A stretch of 64,000 bases of DNA from Streptomyces sp. NBC_00820 (GCF_036347055.1 NZ_CP108882.1:4290501-4354500), one strand, 5' to 3'. Numbered from the stretch's first letter, positions 1 to 8,934 are shown. The notes: generated from the sequence alone by a model not told the origin. Numbers and translations are program-made.

Positions 1-2
1 AC

Positions 3-500
3 GACGGCGGCTTCGAGGGACACGGCAACAGGGGTAGCGGCCGCGGCAAGCTGTGGATCCTGGCCGTCCTCGCGGTGGTCGCGATCGCGGCGGGCGTCGC
101 GCTGGCGCTGAACAACACGGGCGGCGGCGGGAAGGACCCGGGCACCAAGCCGTCGCCGAGCCAGTCGCAGAGCACGAAGGACGACAAGGCCACCGACAAG
201 CCGTCCGACGACAGCACCGACCAGCCCACGGACACGACCACGGACGACGGTTCGGGAACGGGTGGGACCGGCTCGAACTGGCCGCCGTCGTACACCCCGT
301 CGCAGACCCCGTCCGAGACGGCCACCTCGGAGCCGACCGACCAGCCGACGGACCCGCAGACCACCGTGGAGCCGACGGACCCGCAGACCGCTCCGACGAC
401 GCCGACCGACCCGGCGGCCGGCGGCACGGACGCGGGCACCACGGACGGCACGGACGCGGGCGCCGCGGACGCGGGCACCGTGGCCGGCACCACTCCTTGA
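3..500 (+). CDS. C-terminal part of a membrane-anchored protein, probably a Ser/Thr protein kinase (5' end outside window)
   Basis: Only the last 165 codons are present. The visible part has a Gly/Arg-rich juxtamembrane stretch, one hydrophobic segment (about residues 18-35 of the fragment, starting LWILAVLAVV) and then a long Pro/Thr/Asp/Ser-rich tail up to the stop at 500, with no enzymatic motif. This layout, a cytoplasmic part followed by one TM helix and a disordered PT-rich extracellular tail, is common in Streptomyces Ser/Thr kinases. The kinase domain itself lies outside the window, so the kinase assignment is inference; another single-pass membrane protein is possible. Confidence 0.6.
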   Translation, partial: DGGFEGHGNRGSGRGKLWILAVLAVVAIAAGVALALNNTGGGGKDPGTKPSPSQSQSTKDDKATDKPSDDSTDQPTDTTTDDGSGTGGTGSNWPPSYTPSQTPSETATSEPTDQPTDPQTTVEPTDPQTAPTTPTDPAAGGTDAGTTDGTDAGAADAGTVAGTTP

Positions 501-665
501 AGAACTCCGGAACCGTCTGACACGCCCGCTCCTGCCGCTCCGCCCGCCCTGTCCGCCCTCACCTCGCCGTGAGGCGTGACGGGCGGACGGGGCGGTGAGG
601 GCGCCGGCGAGGACGCCGGACATGTCGTCGGACGGGCCGCCGGGCCGGGCACCGGACAGATCACC

Positions 666-763
666 CACGCGCGCGTGCGGGCAACAGCCCCACGCGCGCG
701 TGCGTTGTGCGCGGGCTCGAAACCCGGTTCTGGAGTTCCCTCCCGCAGCCCCACGCGCGCGTG
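666..763. repeat. Three copies of a 12-bp palindrome (CACGCGCGCGTG)
   Basis: The perfect 12-bp palindrome cacgcgcgcgtg occurs at 666-677, 691-702 and 752-763, each preceded by one or more C, in the gap between two convergent genes. The alternating purine-pyrimidine core could act as a hairpin, a protein site or Z-DNA. I cannot assign a function; three exact copies in 100 bp are more than chance even at this GC content. Confidence 0.7.
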
Positions 764-788
764 GGTCGCGCTCGCCTCTGCTCCGGAC

Positions 789-1805
789 TCATTCCGCGAA
801 CGCGTCGCACACGGCGTCGTACTCGCGTGTCCACCACACCGCGAGCGCGGAGGCCGCCGGGAACTGGCAGTCCGCGCGGGTGTCGCCGCGCTCGTAGTGC
901 CAGCGCAGCATCCAGAAGTCGTTCAGGCGCTCCCACCACACCCGGTGCACGGCCGCCGCCAGCTCCGAGGGCGAGATCCCGGCGGCGCGCCGGTACGCGC
1001 GCGCGTAGGCCCGCGTCTTCGGCAGGTCCAGCGTGCCCGCCGGCCGGACGAAGAAGATCGCGGCGGCGCGTACGGCCTCCTCCGCGCGGGGCTGCACGCC
1101 GAGCCGGTCCCAGTCCACGATGGCGGCCGGCGCGTCACCCCGGTAGAGCAGGTTGAACGGGTGGAAGTCGCCGTGCACCCAGCCGACCGGGCCACCCGGC
1201 GGCGGGCGCCGGCCGGCGTGCTGCTCCAGCAGGGCGCGGCGCTCCAGGAGCCGGTGCCGGGCCAGTTCGTCGAAGGCGTCGGCGGGGCGGTGACGGCGCA
1301 CGTGGGCCAGCAGGTCGTCGATGAGGTCGAAGGTGGCCGCCGGGTCGGCACTCCGGACGGGGTGGGGGCTCGTGGCGGGGCGGGTGCGCCCCTTGGGTGG
1401 CATCACGTGCTCCAGGCAGGCGTGTACGGCGCCCAGGAGCGCCCCCAGGCGTGCGCTCTCGGCGCGGGTGAGCTGGCCGCCGTGGCGGTGCCTGCCGTCG
1501 ATCCAGGGGTGCAGGGCGTACGCGTGGCCGCCGACGACGGCGACGGTACGGCCCTCGCGGTGCGCGAGCGGCGGGGCGACCGGGACGCCGAGGTCGGCCA
1601 GGCGCTGGGTGGCGTGATGCCGGCGTTCGATGGCGTCCGGGTCCGCGGTGTCGGGGTCGAAGTGGTGCTTGAGGAAGTAGCGGCCGCGGGTGGTGCGCAC
1701 CCGGTAGCCGCGGTTGAGCAGGCCCTGTTCGACGGGATCGCAGGTGAGGGCCGTACCCGCGGAGTACAGACGTAACAAGGCGCCCAGAGGGGGCGCATGG
1801 GGCAC
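789..1805 (-). CDS. APH-family phosphotransferase (aminoglycoside/homoserine kinase-like fold)
   Basis: The protein (338 aa from this start) has the hallmark catalytic stretch HGDFHPFNLLYRG followed by IVDWDRL. These correspond to the catalytic loop and the metal-binding Asp of the aminoglycoside phosphotransferase/choline kinase fold. The N-terminal part (NRGYRV, YFLKHH) fits the ATP-binding lobe. The natural substrate is unknown; many members are small-metabolite kinases rather than resistance enzymes. I chose GTG at 1805. The longer GTG start at 1832 would include a TTA codon, rare in Streptomyces, and neither start has a clear ribosome binding site. The gene converges on the preceding one and is divergent from the bkd operon. 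Confidence 0.82.
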   Translation of the reverse strand: MPHAPPLGALLRLYSAGTALTCDPVEQGLLNRGYRVRTTRGRYFLKHHFDPDTADPDAIERRHHATQRLADLGVPVAPPLAHREGRTVAVVGGHAYALHPWIDGRHRHGGQLTRAESARLGALLGAVHACLEHVMPPKGRTRPATSPHPVRSADPAATFDLIDDLLAHVRRHRPADAFDELARHRLLERRALLEQHAGRRPPPGGPVGWVHGDFHPFNLLYRGDAPAAIVDWDRLGVQPRAEEAVRAAAIFFVRPAGTLDLPKTRAYARAYRRAAGISPSELAAAVHRVWWERLNDFWMLRWHYERGDTRADCQFPAASALAVWWTREYDAVCDAFAE

Positions 1806-1832
1806 AAGGGGTGGTAAACAAGGGCGCGGCAC

Positions 1833-2368
1833 GCGGCAGATGCTAGGGCACGAAAAGCGGCCGTGAGCTGGGAGTTGTCACAGAAAGTCGCCGTCGATCA
1901 CTTTCGGTCACATGGTGTGCGTACTGTGGCGAACTGGTCCGAATGCACACCCGCGCGGGGGACGGTGTGCTGCTCCCCGACCACCTCGAACCCGTATTTT
2001 TCCGCCTTTGACGGTGAGGTCCGTGTCACACGTCGGCTCTTCCCGTGCCCGGGGTGCCCGGGATAACGTGCCGTTGCTCCGGCCTCCTGCAAGGCTGTGA
2101 CCAGCAAGCTTCCCGATCGCGTCGATTTACTTGGATATCCAAGCAAAAACGCAGGTCAGGTGGGGTTTCACAGAAATGTGGAGCACTGGGTAACGTAAAA
2201 CTCGCAGGGCGCTCGCCGGGGCACCTGTCACGCCTGTTCCCGGCCGAGTGGCACCCACCCCGTGCCCGTGGTCGAGAACGGTGAGCCGCTCCCCCAAGCT
2301 CTGAACGAGCCGGGGGGACCCCAGGCCTCACCGGCAACCCCGGGGGCCGGAACGACGGAGGAGCACAC
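1833..2368. other. 536-bp intergenic region holding the leader of the bkd operon
   Basis: No credible gene lies here. The region separates the divergent APH gene from bkdA. It holds comparatively AT-rich patches (near 1995-2010 and 2120-2205), a perfect 14-bp palindrome at 2130-2143, an imperfect inverted repeat TTCACA-GAAA-TGTGGA near 2167-2182 and a possible -10 element (TAACGT) near 2191. The ribosome binding site of bkdA (GGAGGAG) ends about five bases before its GTG start. Promoter positions are guesses. Confidence 0.6.
2130..2143. promoter_or_regulatory. Perfect 14-bp palindrome, candidate operator of the bkd operon
   Basis: The sequence cttggatatccaag is its own reverse complement and lies about 225 bp before bkdA in an AT-richer island. 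Short palindromes of this TTGG-N-CCAA style are typical of FadR-class GntR sites, but the regulator is unknown. Confidence 0.5.
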
Positions 2369-3580
2369 GTGACCGTGGAGAGCAGTGCCGCGCGCAAGCC
2401 GCGACGCACCGCCGCAGGCAAGGCCGGGACCACCGGCAGCGGTGCCGGGACCACCGGCACCAAGCGCACCACCCGCACCACCGCGAAGAAGAGCACCGAA
2501 CCCGAACTCGTGCAGCTCCTGACGCCCGAGGGCAAGCGGGTCAAGAACGCCGAGTTCGACGCCTACGTCGCCGGGATCACCGCCGACGAGCTGCGCGGCC
2601 TGTACCGCGACATGGTGCTCACCCGTCGCTTCGACGCCGAGGCCACCGCCCTGCAGCGCCAGGGCGAGCTGGGCCTGTGGGCGTCGCTGCTCGGCCAGGA
2701 GGCCGCCCAGATCGGCTCCGGACGGGCCACCCGCGGGGACGACTACGTCTTCCCGACCTACCGCGAGCACGGCGTCGCCTGGTGCCGCGGGGTCGACCCG
2801 ACCAACCTGCTGGGCATGTTCCGCGGCGTGAACCACGGCGGCTGGGACCCCAACAGCAACAACTTCCACCTCTACACGATCGTCATCGGCTCCCAGGCGC
2901 TGCACGCCACCGGCTACGCGATGGGCGTGGCCAAGGACGGCGCCGACGCGGCCGTCGTCGCCTACTTCGGCGACGGCGCCTCCAGCCAGGGCGACGTGGC
3001 CGAGGCGTTCACCTTCTCCGCGGTCTACAACGCCCCCGTGGTGTTCTTCTGCCAGAACAACCAGTGGGCCATCTCCGAGCCCACCGAGAAGCAGACCCGG
3101 GTGCCGCTCTACCAGCGTGCCCAGGGCTACGGCTTCCCGGGCGTGCGGGTGGACGGCAACGACGTGCTGGCCTGTCTCGCGGTCACCCGGTGGGCGCTGG
3201 AGCGCGCCCGCGCCGGCGAGGGCCCCACCCTGGTCGAGGCGTTCACCTACCGCATGGGCGCCCACACCACCTCCGACGACCCCACCCGCTACCGCCACGA
3301 CGACGAGCGCGCCGCCTGGGAGGCGAAGGACCCGATCCTGCGCCTGCGCCGGTTCCTGGAGGCCGCAAACCACGCGGACGAGGGATTCTTCGCGGAACTC
3401 GAGGCCGAGTCCGAGACGTTGGGCAAACGGGTGCGTGAAGCGGTCCGCGCCATGCCCGACCCGGACCACTTCGCCATCTTCGAGAACGTGTACGCGGACG
3501 GGCACGCGCTCGTCGACGAGGAGCGAGCCCAGTTCGCCGCCTACCAGGCGTCGTTCGCCGACGCAGAGGGGGGTCACTGA
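2369..3580 (+). CDS. bkdA: 2-oxoacid (branched-chain) dehydrogenase E1 component, alpha subunit
   Basis: This 403-aa protein is the thiamine diphosphate-binding alpha subunit of a heterotetrameric E1. It decarboxylates 2-oxoacids, in this family usually the transaminated forms of Val, Leu and Ile, and passes the acyl group to E2 lipoate. The TPP motif starts at GDGASSQGDVAEAF and ends at FCQNNQWAIS. The phosphorylatable-loop region (YRMGAHTTSDDPTRYR) is also present. The first 50 residues are a Lys/Thr/Ala-rich, probably disordered extension beyond the usual start. GTG at 2369 follows a GGAGGAG ribosome binding site. It is the first gene of an E1a-E1b-E2 operon; a pyruvate-type substrate cannot be excluded. 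Confidence 0.92.
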   Translation: MTVESSAARKPRRTAAGKAGTTGSGAGTTGTKRTTRTTAKKSTEPELVQLLTPEGKRVKNAEFDAYVAGITADELRGLYRDMVLTRRFDAEATALQRQGELGLWASLLGQEAAQIGSGRATRGDDYVFPTYREHGVAWCRGVDPTNLLGMFRGVNHGGWDPNSNNFHLYTIVIGSQALHATGYAMGVAKDGADAAVVAYFGDGASSQGDVAEAFTFSAVYNAPVVFFCQNNQWAISEPTEKQTRVPLYQRAQGYGFPGVRVDGNDVLACLAVTRWALERARAGEGPTLVEAFTYRMGAHTTSDDPTRYRHDDERAAWEAKDPILRLRRFLEAANHADEGFFAELEAESETLGKRVREAVRAMPDPDHFAIFENVYADGHALVDEERAQFAAYQASFADAEGGH

Positions 3581-3581
3581 G

Positions 3582-4559
3582 ATGGCCGAGAAGATGGCCC
3601 TGGCCAAGGCGATCAACGAGTCGCTCCGCCGCGCCCTGGAGACGGACCCGAAGGTCCTCGTCATGGGCGAGGACGTCGGCAAGCTCGGCGGTGTCTTCCG
3701 CGTCACCGACGGCCTCCAGAAGGACTTCGGCGAGGATCGGGTGATCGACACCCCGCTGGCCGAGTCCGGCATCGTCGGCACCGCGATCGGCCTCGCCCTG
3801 CGCGGCTACCGCCCGGTGGTGGAGATCCAGTTCGACGGCTTCGTCTTCCCGGCGTACGACCAGATCGTCACCCAGCTCGCGAAGATGCACGCCCGCTCGC
3901 TGGGCAAGGTCAAGATGCCGGTCGTCATCCGCATCCCCTACGGCGGCGGCATCGGCGCGGTCGAGCACCACTCCGAGTCCCCCGAGGCGCTCTTCGCGCA
4001 CGTGGCGGGCCTGAAGATCGTCAGCCCCTCCAACCCGTCGGACGCCTACTGGATGATGCAGCAGGCCATCCAGAGCGACGACCCGGTCATCTACTTCGAG
4101 CCCAAGCGCCGCTACTGGGACAAGGGAGAGGTCGACTCCGAGGCGATCCCCGGCCCGCTGCACAGGGCCCAGGTCGTCCGCGAGGGCACCGACCTCACCC
4201 TGGCCGCCTACGGCCCCATGGTGAAGCTCTGCCAGGAGGTGGCCGACGCGGCCGCCGAGGAGGGCAAGTCCCTGGAGGTCCTGGACCTGCGCTCGGTCAG
4301 TCCCCTGGACTTCGACACCATCCAGGCCTCGGTCGAGAAGACCCGCCGCCTGGTCGTGGTCCACGAGGCACCGGTGTTCTTCGGTTCCGGCGCGGAGATC
4401 GCCGCCCGGATCACGGAGCGCTGCTTCTACCACCTCGAGGCCCCGGTGCTCCGGGTCGGCGGCTACCACGCCCCGTACCCGCCGGCGCGTATCGAGGAGG
4501 AGTACCTGCCGGGCCTGGACCGGGTGCTCGACGCCGTCGACCGTGCCCTGGCGTACTGA
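3582..4559 (+). CDS. bkdB: 2-oxoacid (branched-chain) dehydrogenase E1 component, beta subunit
   Basis: This 325-aa protein is the beta subunit of the alpha2-beta2 E1. Typical family sequence includes VLVMGEDVGKLGGVF, the DTPLAESGIVGTAIG segment and the IPYGGGIGAVEHHSES region, which contributes to the TPP site and E2 contact. The length is normal. ATG at 3582 follows the alpha-subunit stop by one base and has an AGGGGGG ribosome binding site inside the upstream gene, so the two subunits are probably translated in step. It acts in the cytosol, feeding branched short-chain acyl-CoA into branched fatty acid and polyketide starter pools. Confidence 0.93.
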   Translation: MAEKMALAKAINESLRRALETDPKVLVMGEDVGKLGGVFRVTDGLQKDFGEDRVIDTPLAESGIVGTAIGLALRGYRPVVEIQFDGFVFPAYDQIVTQLAKMHARSLGKVKMPVVIRIPYGGGIGAVEHHSESPEALFAHVAGLKIVSPSNPSDAYWMMQQAIQSDDPVIYFEPKRRYWDKGEVDSEAIPGPLHRAQVVREGTDLTLAAYGPMVKLCQEVADAAAEEGKSLEVLDLRSVSPLDFDTIQASVEKTRRLVVVHEAPVFFGSGAEIAARITERCFYHLEAPVLRVGGYHAPYPPARIEEEYLPGLDRVLDAVDRALAY

Positions 4560-4570
4560 GGAGAGGGTTC

Positions 4571-5980
4571 GTGACGACGATGACGGAAGCTTCCGTACGC
4601 GAGTTCAAGATGCCCGACGTGGGCGAGGGACTCACCGAGGCCGAGATCCTCAAGTGGTACGTCCAGCCCGGTGACACCGTCACCGACGGCCAGGTGGTGT
4701 GCGAGGTCGAGACCGCCAAGGCGGCCGTCGAGCTCCCCATCCCCTACGACGGCGTGGTCCGCGAACTGCGCTTCGCCGAGGGCACCACGGTGGACGTGGG
4801 CACGGCCATCATCGCGGTGGACGTGGCCGGCGGCGCGCCGGCCGAGGCACCCGCCGAGGCACCCGCGCCCGCCGCCACCGAGGAGCCCGAGGCCGAGCCG
4901 AAGGGCCGCACCCCGGTCCTGGTCGGCTACGGCGTGGCCACCTCCTCGACCAAGCGCCGCCCGCGCAAGGGCCCCGAGGCCACGGTCCCGGCCGCCGCCC
5001 AGGCGATCCAGACCGAGCTGAACGGCCACGGCGCCACCGGTGCCGCGACGACGGCCCCCGACCGGCCCCGCCCGCTGGCCAAGCCGCCGGTGCGCAAGCT
5101 GGCCAAGGACCTCGGCGTCGACCTCACGGCGATCGTCCCGTCCGGCCCGGACGGGATCATCACCCGCGAGGACGTCCACGCGGCGGCCGCGCCCGCCACC
5201 ACCGCCCCGGTCCCGGAACCCGCCGCTGCGGCCGCTCCGGCCGCTCCGGCTCCGGCGCCCGTCGTGGCCTACGACGGCGCGCGCGAGACCCGGATCCCGG
5301 TCAAGGGCGTCCGCAAGGCGACCGCGCAGGCGATGATCGGCTCGGCGTTCACGGCCCCGCACGTCACGGAGTTCGTGACGGTGGACGTGACCCGCACCAT
5401 GAAGCTGGTCGAGGAGCTGAAGCAGGACAAGGAGTTCCAGGGGCTGCGCGTCAACCCCCTCCTGCTGATCGCCAAGGCACTCCTGGTCGCCATCAAGCGC
5501 AACCCGGACGTCAACGCGTCCTGGGACGAGGCCAACCAGGAGATCGTGCTCAAGCACTACGTCAACCTGGGCATCGCGGCGGCCACACCGCGTGGCCTCA
5601 TCGTCCCCAACATCAAGGACGCCCACGCCAAGACGCTCCCGCAGCTGTCCGAGGCACTGGGCGAACTGGTGACGACGGCCCGTGAGGGCAAGACCTCGCC
5701 CGCGGCGATGCAGGGCGGCACGGTGACCATCACCAACGTCGGCGTCTTCGGCGTCGACACCGGTACGCCGATCCTCAACCCCGGCGAGTCCGCGATCCTC
5801 GCGGTCGGCGCGATCAAGCTCCAGCCGTGGGTCCACAAGGGCAAGGTCAAGCCCCGTCAGGTCACCACCCTGGCCCTCTCCTTCGACCACCGCCTGGTCG
5901 ACGGCGAGCTGGGCTCCAAGGTGCTGGCCGACGTGGCGGCGATCCTGGAGGAGCCCAAGCGGCTCATCTCCTGGGCCTGA
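4571..5980 (+). CDS. bkdC: Dihydrolipoamide acyltransferase E2 of the branched-chain 2-oxoacid dehydrogenase complex
   Basis: This 469-aa protein has the full E2 architecture. An N-terminal lipoyl domain carries the lipoylated Lys at residue 50 (VETAKAAVELP). An Ala/Pro-rich linker follows, then a peripheral subunit-binding domain (VRKLAKDLGVDLTAIVPSG, continuing to a GIITREDV segment), a second Ala/Pro hinge and the acyltransferase domain ending in FDHRLVDGELG (His440, Asp444). The complex core transfers the acyl group to CoA. It starts 11 bases after bkdB with GAGGAGAGG upstream; ATG at 4580 is an alternative. No E3 gene is linked, so a shared lipoamide dehydrogenase encoded elsewhere is expected. 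Confidence 0.93.
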   Translation: MTTMTEASVREFKMPDVGEGLTEAEILKWYVQPGDTVTDGQVVCEVETAKAAVELPIPYDGVVRELRFAEGTTVDVGTAIIAVDVAGGAPAEAPAEAPAPAATEEPEAEPKGRTPVLVGYGVATSSTKRRPRKGPEATVPAAAQAIQTELNGHGATGAATTAPDRPRPLAKPPVRKLAKDLGVDLTAIVPSGPDGIITREDVHAAAAPATTAPVPEPAAAAAPAAPAPAPVVAYDGARETRIPVKGVRKATAQAMIGSAFTAPHVTEFVTVDVTRTMKLVEELKQDKEFQGLRVNPLLLIAKALLVAIKRNPDVNASWDEANQEIVLKHYVNLGIAAATPRGLIVPNIKDAHAKTLPQLSEALGELVTTAREGKTSPAAMQGGTVTITNVGVFGVDTGTPILNPGESAILAVGAIKLQPWVHKGKVKPRQVTTLALSFDHRLVDGELGSKVLADVAAILEEPKRLISWA

Positions 5981-6001
5981 CCGGTTCACGGCGAACCAAG
6001 T

Positions 6002-6033
6002 GAGCCACGCACCCGACCCCGGGTGCGTGGCTC
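6002..6033 (+). terminator. Rho-independent-type terminator of the bkd operon
   Basis: A perfect 13-bp stem (GAGCCACGCACCC pairing with 6021-6033) with a 6-base loop lies 21 bp after the E2 stop. There is no long T run, as is usual for Streptomyces hairpin terminators. Confidence 0.88.
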
Positions 6034-6176
6034 GGTCCTCGCCGGCCCGCATCAGCACGGCGAGTCCGTGTCCGCCAACTCGTCGTGCACACAAGGCGCA
6101 TGAGTGCCCGTCAGGTGACCGACGGCGCCATCGGGGCGATGGCTGGGAATGCTCTCGACTGCCTTAGGTTGAGCGC

Positions 6177-7838
6177 ATGGTCATAGAGGCGAAGGACGCG
6201 GAGCGGTCCCAGGAGAGACGGACGACACCGGCGAGGGGCGGCCTCGCGCGGTCCTCCGCGCTCATGGCCGTCGGCACCGTCGTCTCCCGGGCCACCGGGC
6301 TGGTCCGTCAGGTACTGCAGGCCGCCGCGCTGGGCACCGGTCTGCTCGCCAGCACGTACAACACGGCCAACACCGTGCCGACGAGCCTCTACACCCTGAT
6401 CATCGGCGGCGCGCTCAACGCCGTACTGGTGCCGCAGCTGGTGCGGGCCCGGGCCACACACGCCGACGGGGGACGGGCCTACGAACAGCGGCTCGTGACA
6501 CTCGTCGTCACCGTGCTGGCTCTCGGGACCGCGCTCGCCGTGTGGGCGGCGCCGGAGATCGTGAGCCTGTACATACGGGACACCCCGGACCGGCACGAGG
6601 CCTACCGGCTCACCGTCGTCTTCGCCCGGTTCCTCCTCCCGCAGATCTTCTTCTACGGCCTCTTCTCCATCTGCGGACAAGTCCTCAACGCCCGCGAGAA
6701 GTTCGGCGCGATGATGTGGACGCCGGTACTGAACAACGTCGTGCTCATCGCCATGTTCGGGGCCTACCTCGGCATGATGACCGTTCCGCACACCGTGGCG
6801 GAGGTCACCGGGACCCAGGTGTGGTGGCTCGGCATCGGTACGACCGCCGGCATCGCCGTCCAGGCCCTCGCGCTCCTTCCCTTCGCCCGCGCCGCCGGCT
6901 TCCGTTTCCGCCCGCGCTTCGACTGGCGCGGCACCGGACTCGGCTCCGGCGTGCACGCGGCCAAGTGGACCCTGCTGTTCGTGCTCGCCAACCAGGTGGC
7001 GCTCACGGTCGTGACCAACTACGCCAACGCGGCCGACCAGGCCCTGCCGAAGGCGGGTGTGGGCTACACCGCGTACAGCTACGCGCAGACCATCTGGCTG
7101 CTGCCCCAGTCGATCGTCACCGTCTCCCTGGTCACCGCCCTGCTGCCGCGCATGAGCAAGGCCGCGGCCGAGGGCCGGATCGGGGACCTGCGTGCCGACC
7201 TGTCCCGGGCGCTGCGGGCCAGCGGGGTCGTCATCGTGCCCGCCGCCCTGCTGTTCGTCGCGCTCGGCCCGGACATCGCCACACTCCTCTTCGCCCACGG
7301 TGCCACCGACGCCGCGTCCGCCCGGCCCCTCGGGTACATGCTCCAGGCCTTCGGCCTCGGGCTGATCCCGTTCTCCGCGCAGTACCTGCTGCTGCGCGGT
7401 TTCTACGCCTTCGAGGACACCCGTACGCCGTTCTTCATGGCCGTGTGGATCGGCGCCGTCAACATCGCGCTCGCCACGGCCTGTCACGTCCTGCTGCCTT
7501 CCCGCTGGGCCGTGACCGGCATGGCCGGGGCCTACACGCTCTCCTATTTCTCCGGCCTCCTGCTCACCGCCCGCCTGCTGGCCCGACGCACCGGGGGCCG
7601 GCTGGACGACGGAGCCCTGCGCGGGACGTACGGCAAGCTGCTGGTCGCGGGGACCGGCGGCGCGGCGGCGGCCTGGGCGGCGGCGCGCGCCTGCGCGGGC
7701 GCGGTCGGGGCGAGCGGGACGACGAACGCGGCTCTGTCCTTGGCCGCCGGAACCGTCGCCCTGGCCCTGGTGTTCTTCCTCCTCGCGCGCCTGCTGCGCG
7801 TCGACGAACTGCGGCGGTTCACCCGAACGGCTGACTAG
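6177..7838 (+). CDS. murJ: MurJ/MviN-family lipid II flippase
   Basis: The 553-aa protein is almost entirely membrane-embedded, with about 14 hydrophobic segments. The N-terminal signature (ALMAVGTVVSRATGLVRQVL, then NTANTVPTSLYTLIIGGALN) is that of MurJ, the MOP-superfamily flippase that moves undecaprenyl-linked peptidoglycan precursor across the membrane. It lacks the long cytoplasmic kinase-like extension of the other actinobacterial MviN type, so it may be a second paralogue with another lipid-linked substrate. ATG at 6177 has only a weak ribosome binding site. It is transcribed alone, between two hairpin terminators. Confidence 0.88.
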   Translation: MVIEAKDAERSQERRTTPARGGLARSSALMAVGTVVSRATGLVRQVLQAAALGTGLLASTYNTANTVPTSLYTLIIGGALNAVLVPQLVRARATHADGGRAYEQRLVTLVVTVLALGTALAVWAAPEIVSLYIRDTPDRHEAYRLTVVFARFLLPQIFFYGLFSICGQVLNAREKFGAMMWTPVLNNVVLIAMFGAYLGMMTVPHTVAEVTGTQVWWLGIGTTAGIAVQALALLPFARAAGFRFRPRFDWRGTGLGSGVHAAKWTLLFVLANQVALTVVTNYANAADQALPKAGVGYTAYSYAQTIWLLPQSIVTVSLVTALLPRMSKAAAEGRIGDLRADLSRALRASGVVIVPAALLFVALGPDIATLLFAHGATDAASARPLGYMLQAFGLGLIPFSAQYLLLRGFYAFEDTRTPFFMAVWIGAVNIALATACHVLLPSRWAVTGMAGAYTLSYFSGLLLTARLLARRTGGRLDDGALRGTYGKLLVAGTGGAAAAWAAARACAGAVGASGTTNAALSLAAGTVALALVFFLLARLLRVDELRRFTRTAD

Positions 7839-7887
7839 CGAGGGATTCTGGACGTTCTGTGAGATAGGGTCCGGGACTTGGAGGGGA

Positions 7888-7912
7888 CGGCCGCAACGTT
7901 GGTTTGCGGCCG
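7888..7912. terminator. Bidirectional hairpin terminator between convergent murJ and the BRO-N gene
   Basis: A 9-bp perfect stem (CGGCCGCAA at 7888-7896 with TTGCGGCCG at 7904-7912) and a 7-base loop lie between the two stop codons. Confidence 0.75.
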
Positions 7913-7953
7913 CCCCCTTCGTCGTTCTCCGGCCGGTGAGGACCGGGCCGTCC

Positions 7954-8934
7954 TCAGCGCCGGTGGAGTACGTACACCGGCGCCCCGTCCTCCGCTCCGC
8001 CGTGTGAGCGGATGCAGGCGTGCTTGCGGAGCAGGCGGAGGCATTCGTTGACGCGGCGGACGGTGAGGCCCGTGCGGGCCGCGATGGTTTCGAGGGGCTC
8101 GCGCAGCTCACCCTTCTCGACCAGTACCGGGGCGATCACCACGGCCACCGTCCACACGTCCTCGGTCACGGACAGCCGCTCCCGCCAGTCCGCCAGCACG
8201 GACTCCGTGGTGGGCTGGACGGTGAGGGTGCCGGCGGCAGGCGTGGTGCGGTCGAGGACCAGGGCGTCGAGCCGGTCCGCGATGCGTTCCATCGCCCGGA
8301 CCATGGCCTGCTGGACGGCGAGCGTGGCCTGCTGGGCGGCCAGGTTCTCCCGCTGGATATCCAGCATCTCCCTCTGCAGCGAGAGCGACTCGCGCTGCCC
8401 GTCCGCGAGCTCCTCGTCCAGCTGAAGGTTGCGCGCCTCCAGACGGACGATGGCCTCGGCGACCTGCTCGGGCATGGCGTACGCGATGGGCGCGCCCGGG
8501 TCGGACGGCTGCACCTCCGCCTCCTCCAGGGTGTACGAGCCCTCCCGCTGGACCGTCTCGATCACCTCGGCGACCCACTGCTTGAAGGGGGCGCAGGCGG
8601 GTTTGGTGCAGGCGTTGACGAGGAGGATGAGGCCTTGGAGAGAGATGACGTTCAGGTCTCGGCGCCACTCTCTGCCTGCGGGAATGCTGAGACCGTAAGC
8701 TCCAGTTACGGTCTCGAGAATCTCTCGGTGTCCTTCGGGGACGTGATCGGATAGCGCCTGCCGGGAGTTCGTGTGCCCCAGTTCCTTGCACACGTCCACG
8801 GCCGGGAACCAGTGGGAACCGTCCGGCATGGTCAGACGGCGGACGCGGGATCCGGTCGCCGCGTACAGGAAGTCGCTGATGTCGATGGCCTCGTGCCGTT
8901 CCGTGGCGTCGGGCTGCTTGCTGGGTTCGTTCAT
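7954..8934 (-). CDS. BRO-N domain DNA-binding protein (antirepressor-like) with coiled coil and C-terminal winged helix
   Basis: The 326-aa protein opens with a BRO-N type domain (about residues 10-115: DISDFLYAATGSRVRRLTM, WFPAVDVCKELGHTNSRQAL, INVISLQGLILLVNA-like elements), known from phage antirepressors and baculovirus Bro proteins. A long Glu/Gln/Leu-rich coiled coil follows (about 150-225). The C-terminal part (IAARTGLTVRRVNECLRLLR) looks like a winged helix-turn-helix. I chose ATG at 8934 because GGAGGT lies seven bases upstream; the frame stays open further. No phage genes surround it, so it is probably a domesticated regulator. Targets are unknown. Confidence 0.75.
   Translation of the reverse strand: MNEPSKQPDATERHEAIDISDFLYAATGSRVRRLTMPDGSHWFPAVDVCKELGHTNSRQALSDHVPEGHREILETVTGAYGLSIPAGREWRRDLNVISLQGLILLVNACTKPACAPFKQWVAEVIETVQREGSYTLEEAEVQPSDPGAPIAYAMPEQVAEAIVRLEARNLQLDEELADGQRESLSLQREMLDIQRENLAAQQATLAVQQAMVRAMERIADRLDALVLDRTTPAAGTLTVQPTTESVLADWRERLSVTEDVWTVAVVIAPVLVEKGELREPLETIAARTGLTVRRVNECLRLLRKHACIRSHGGAEDGAPVYVLHRR

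Noticed and set aside
4463..6094. 543-codon minus-strand frame opposite the E2 gene
   Set aside because: Antisense to an undisputed gene. The Arg/Gly/Asp/His composition is typical of reverse-frame translation in GC-rich coding DNA.
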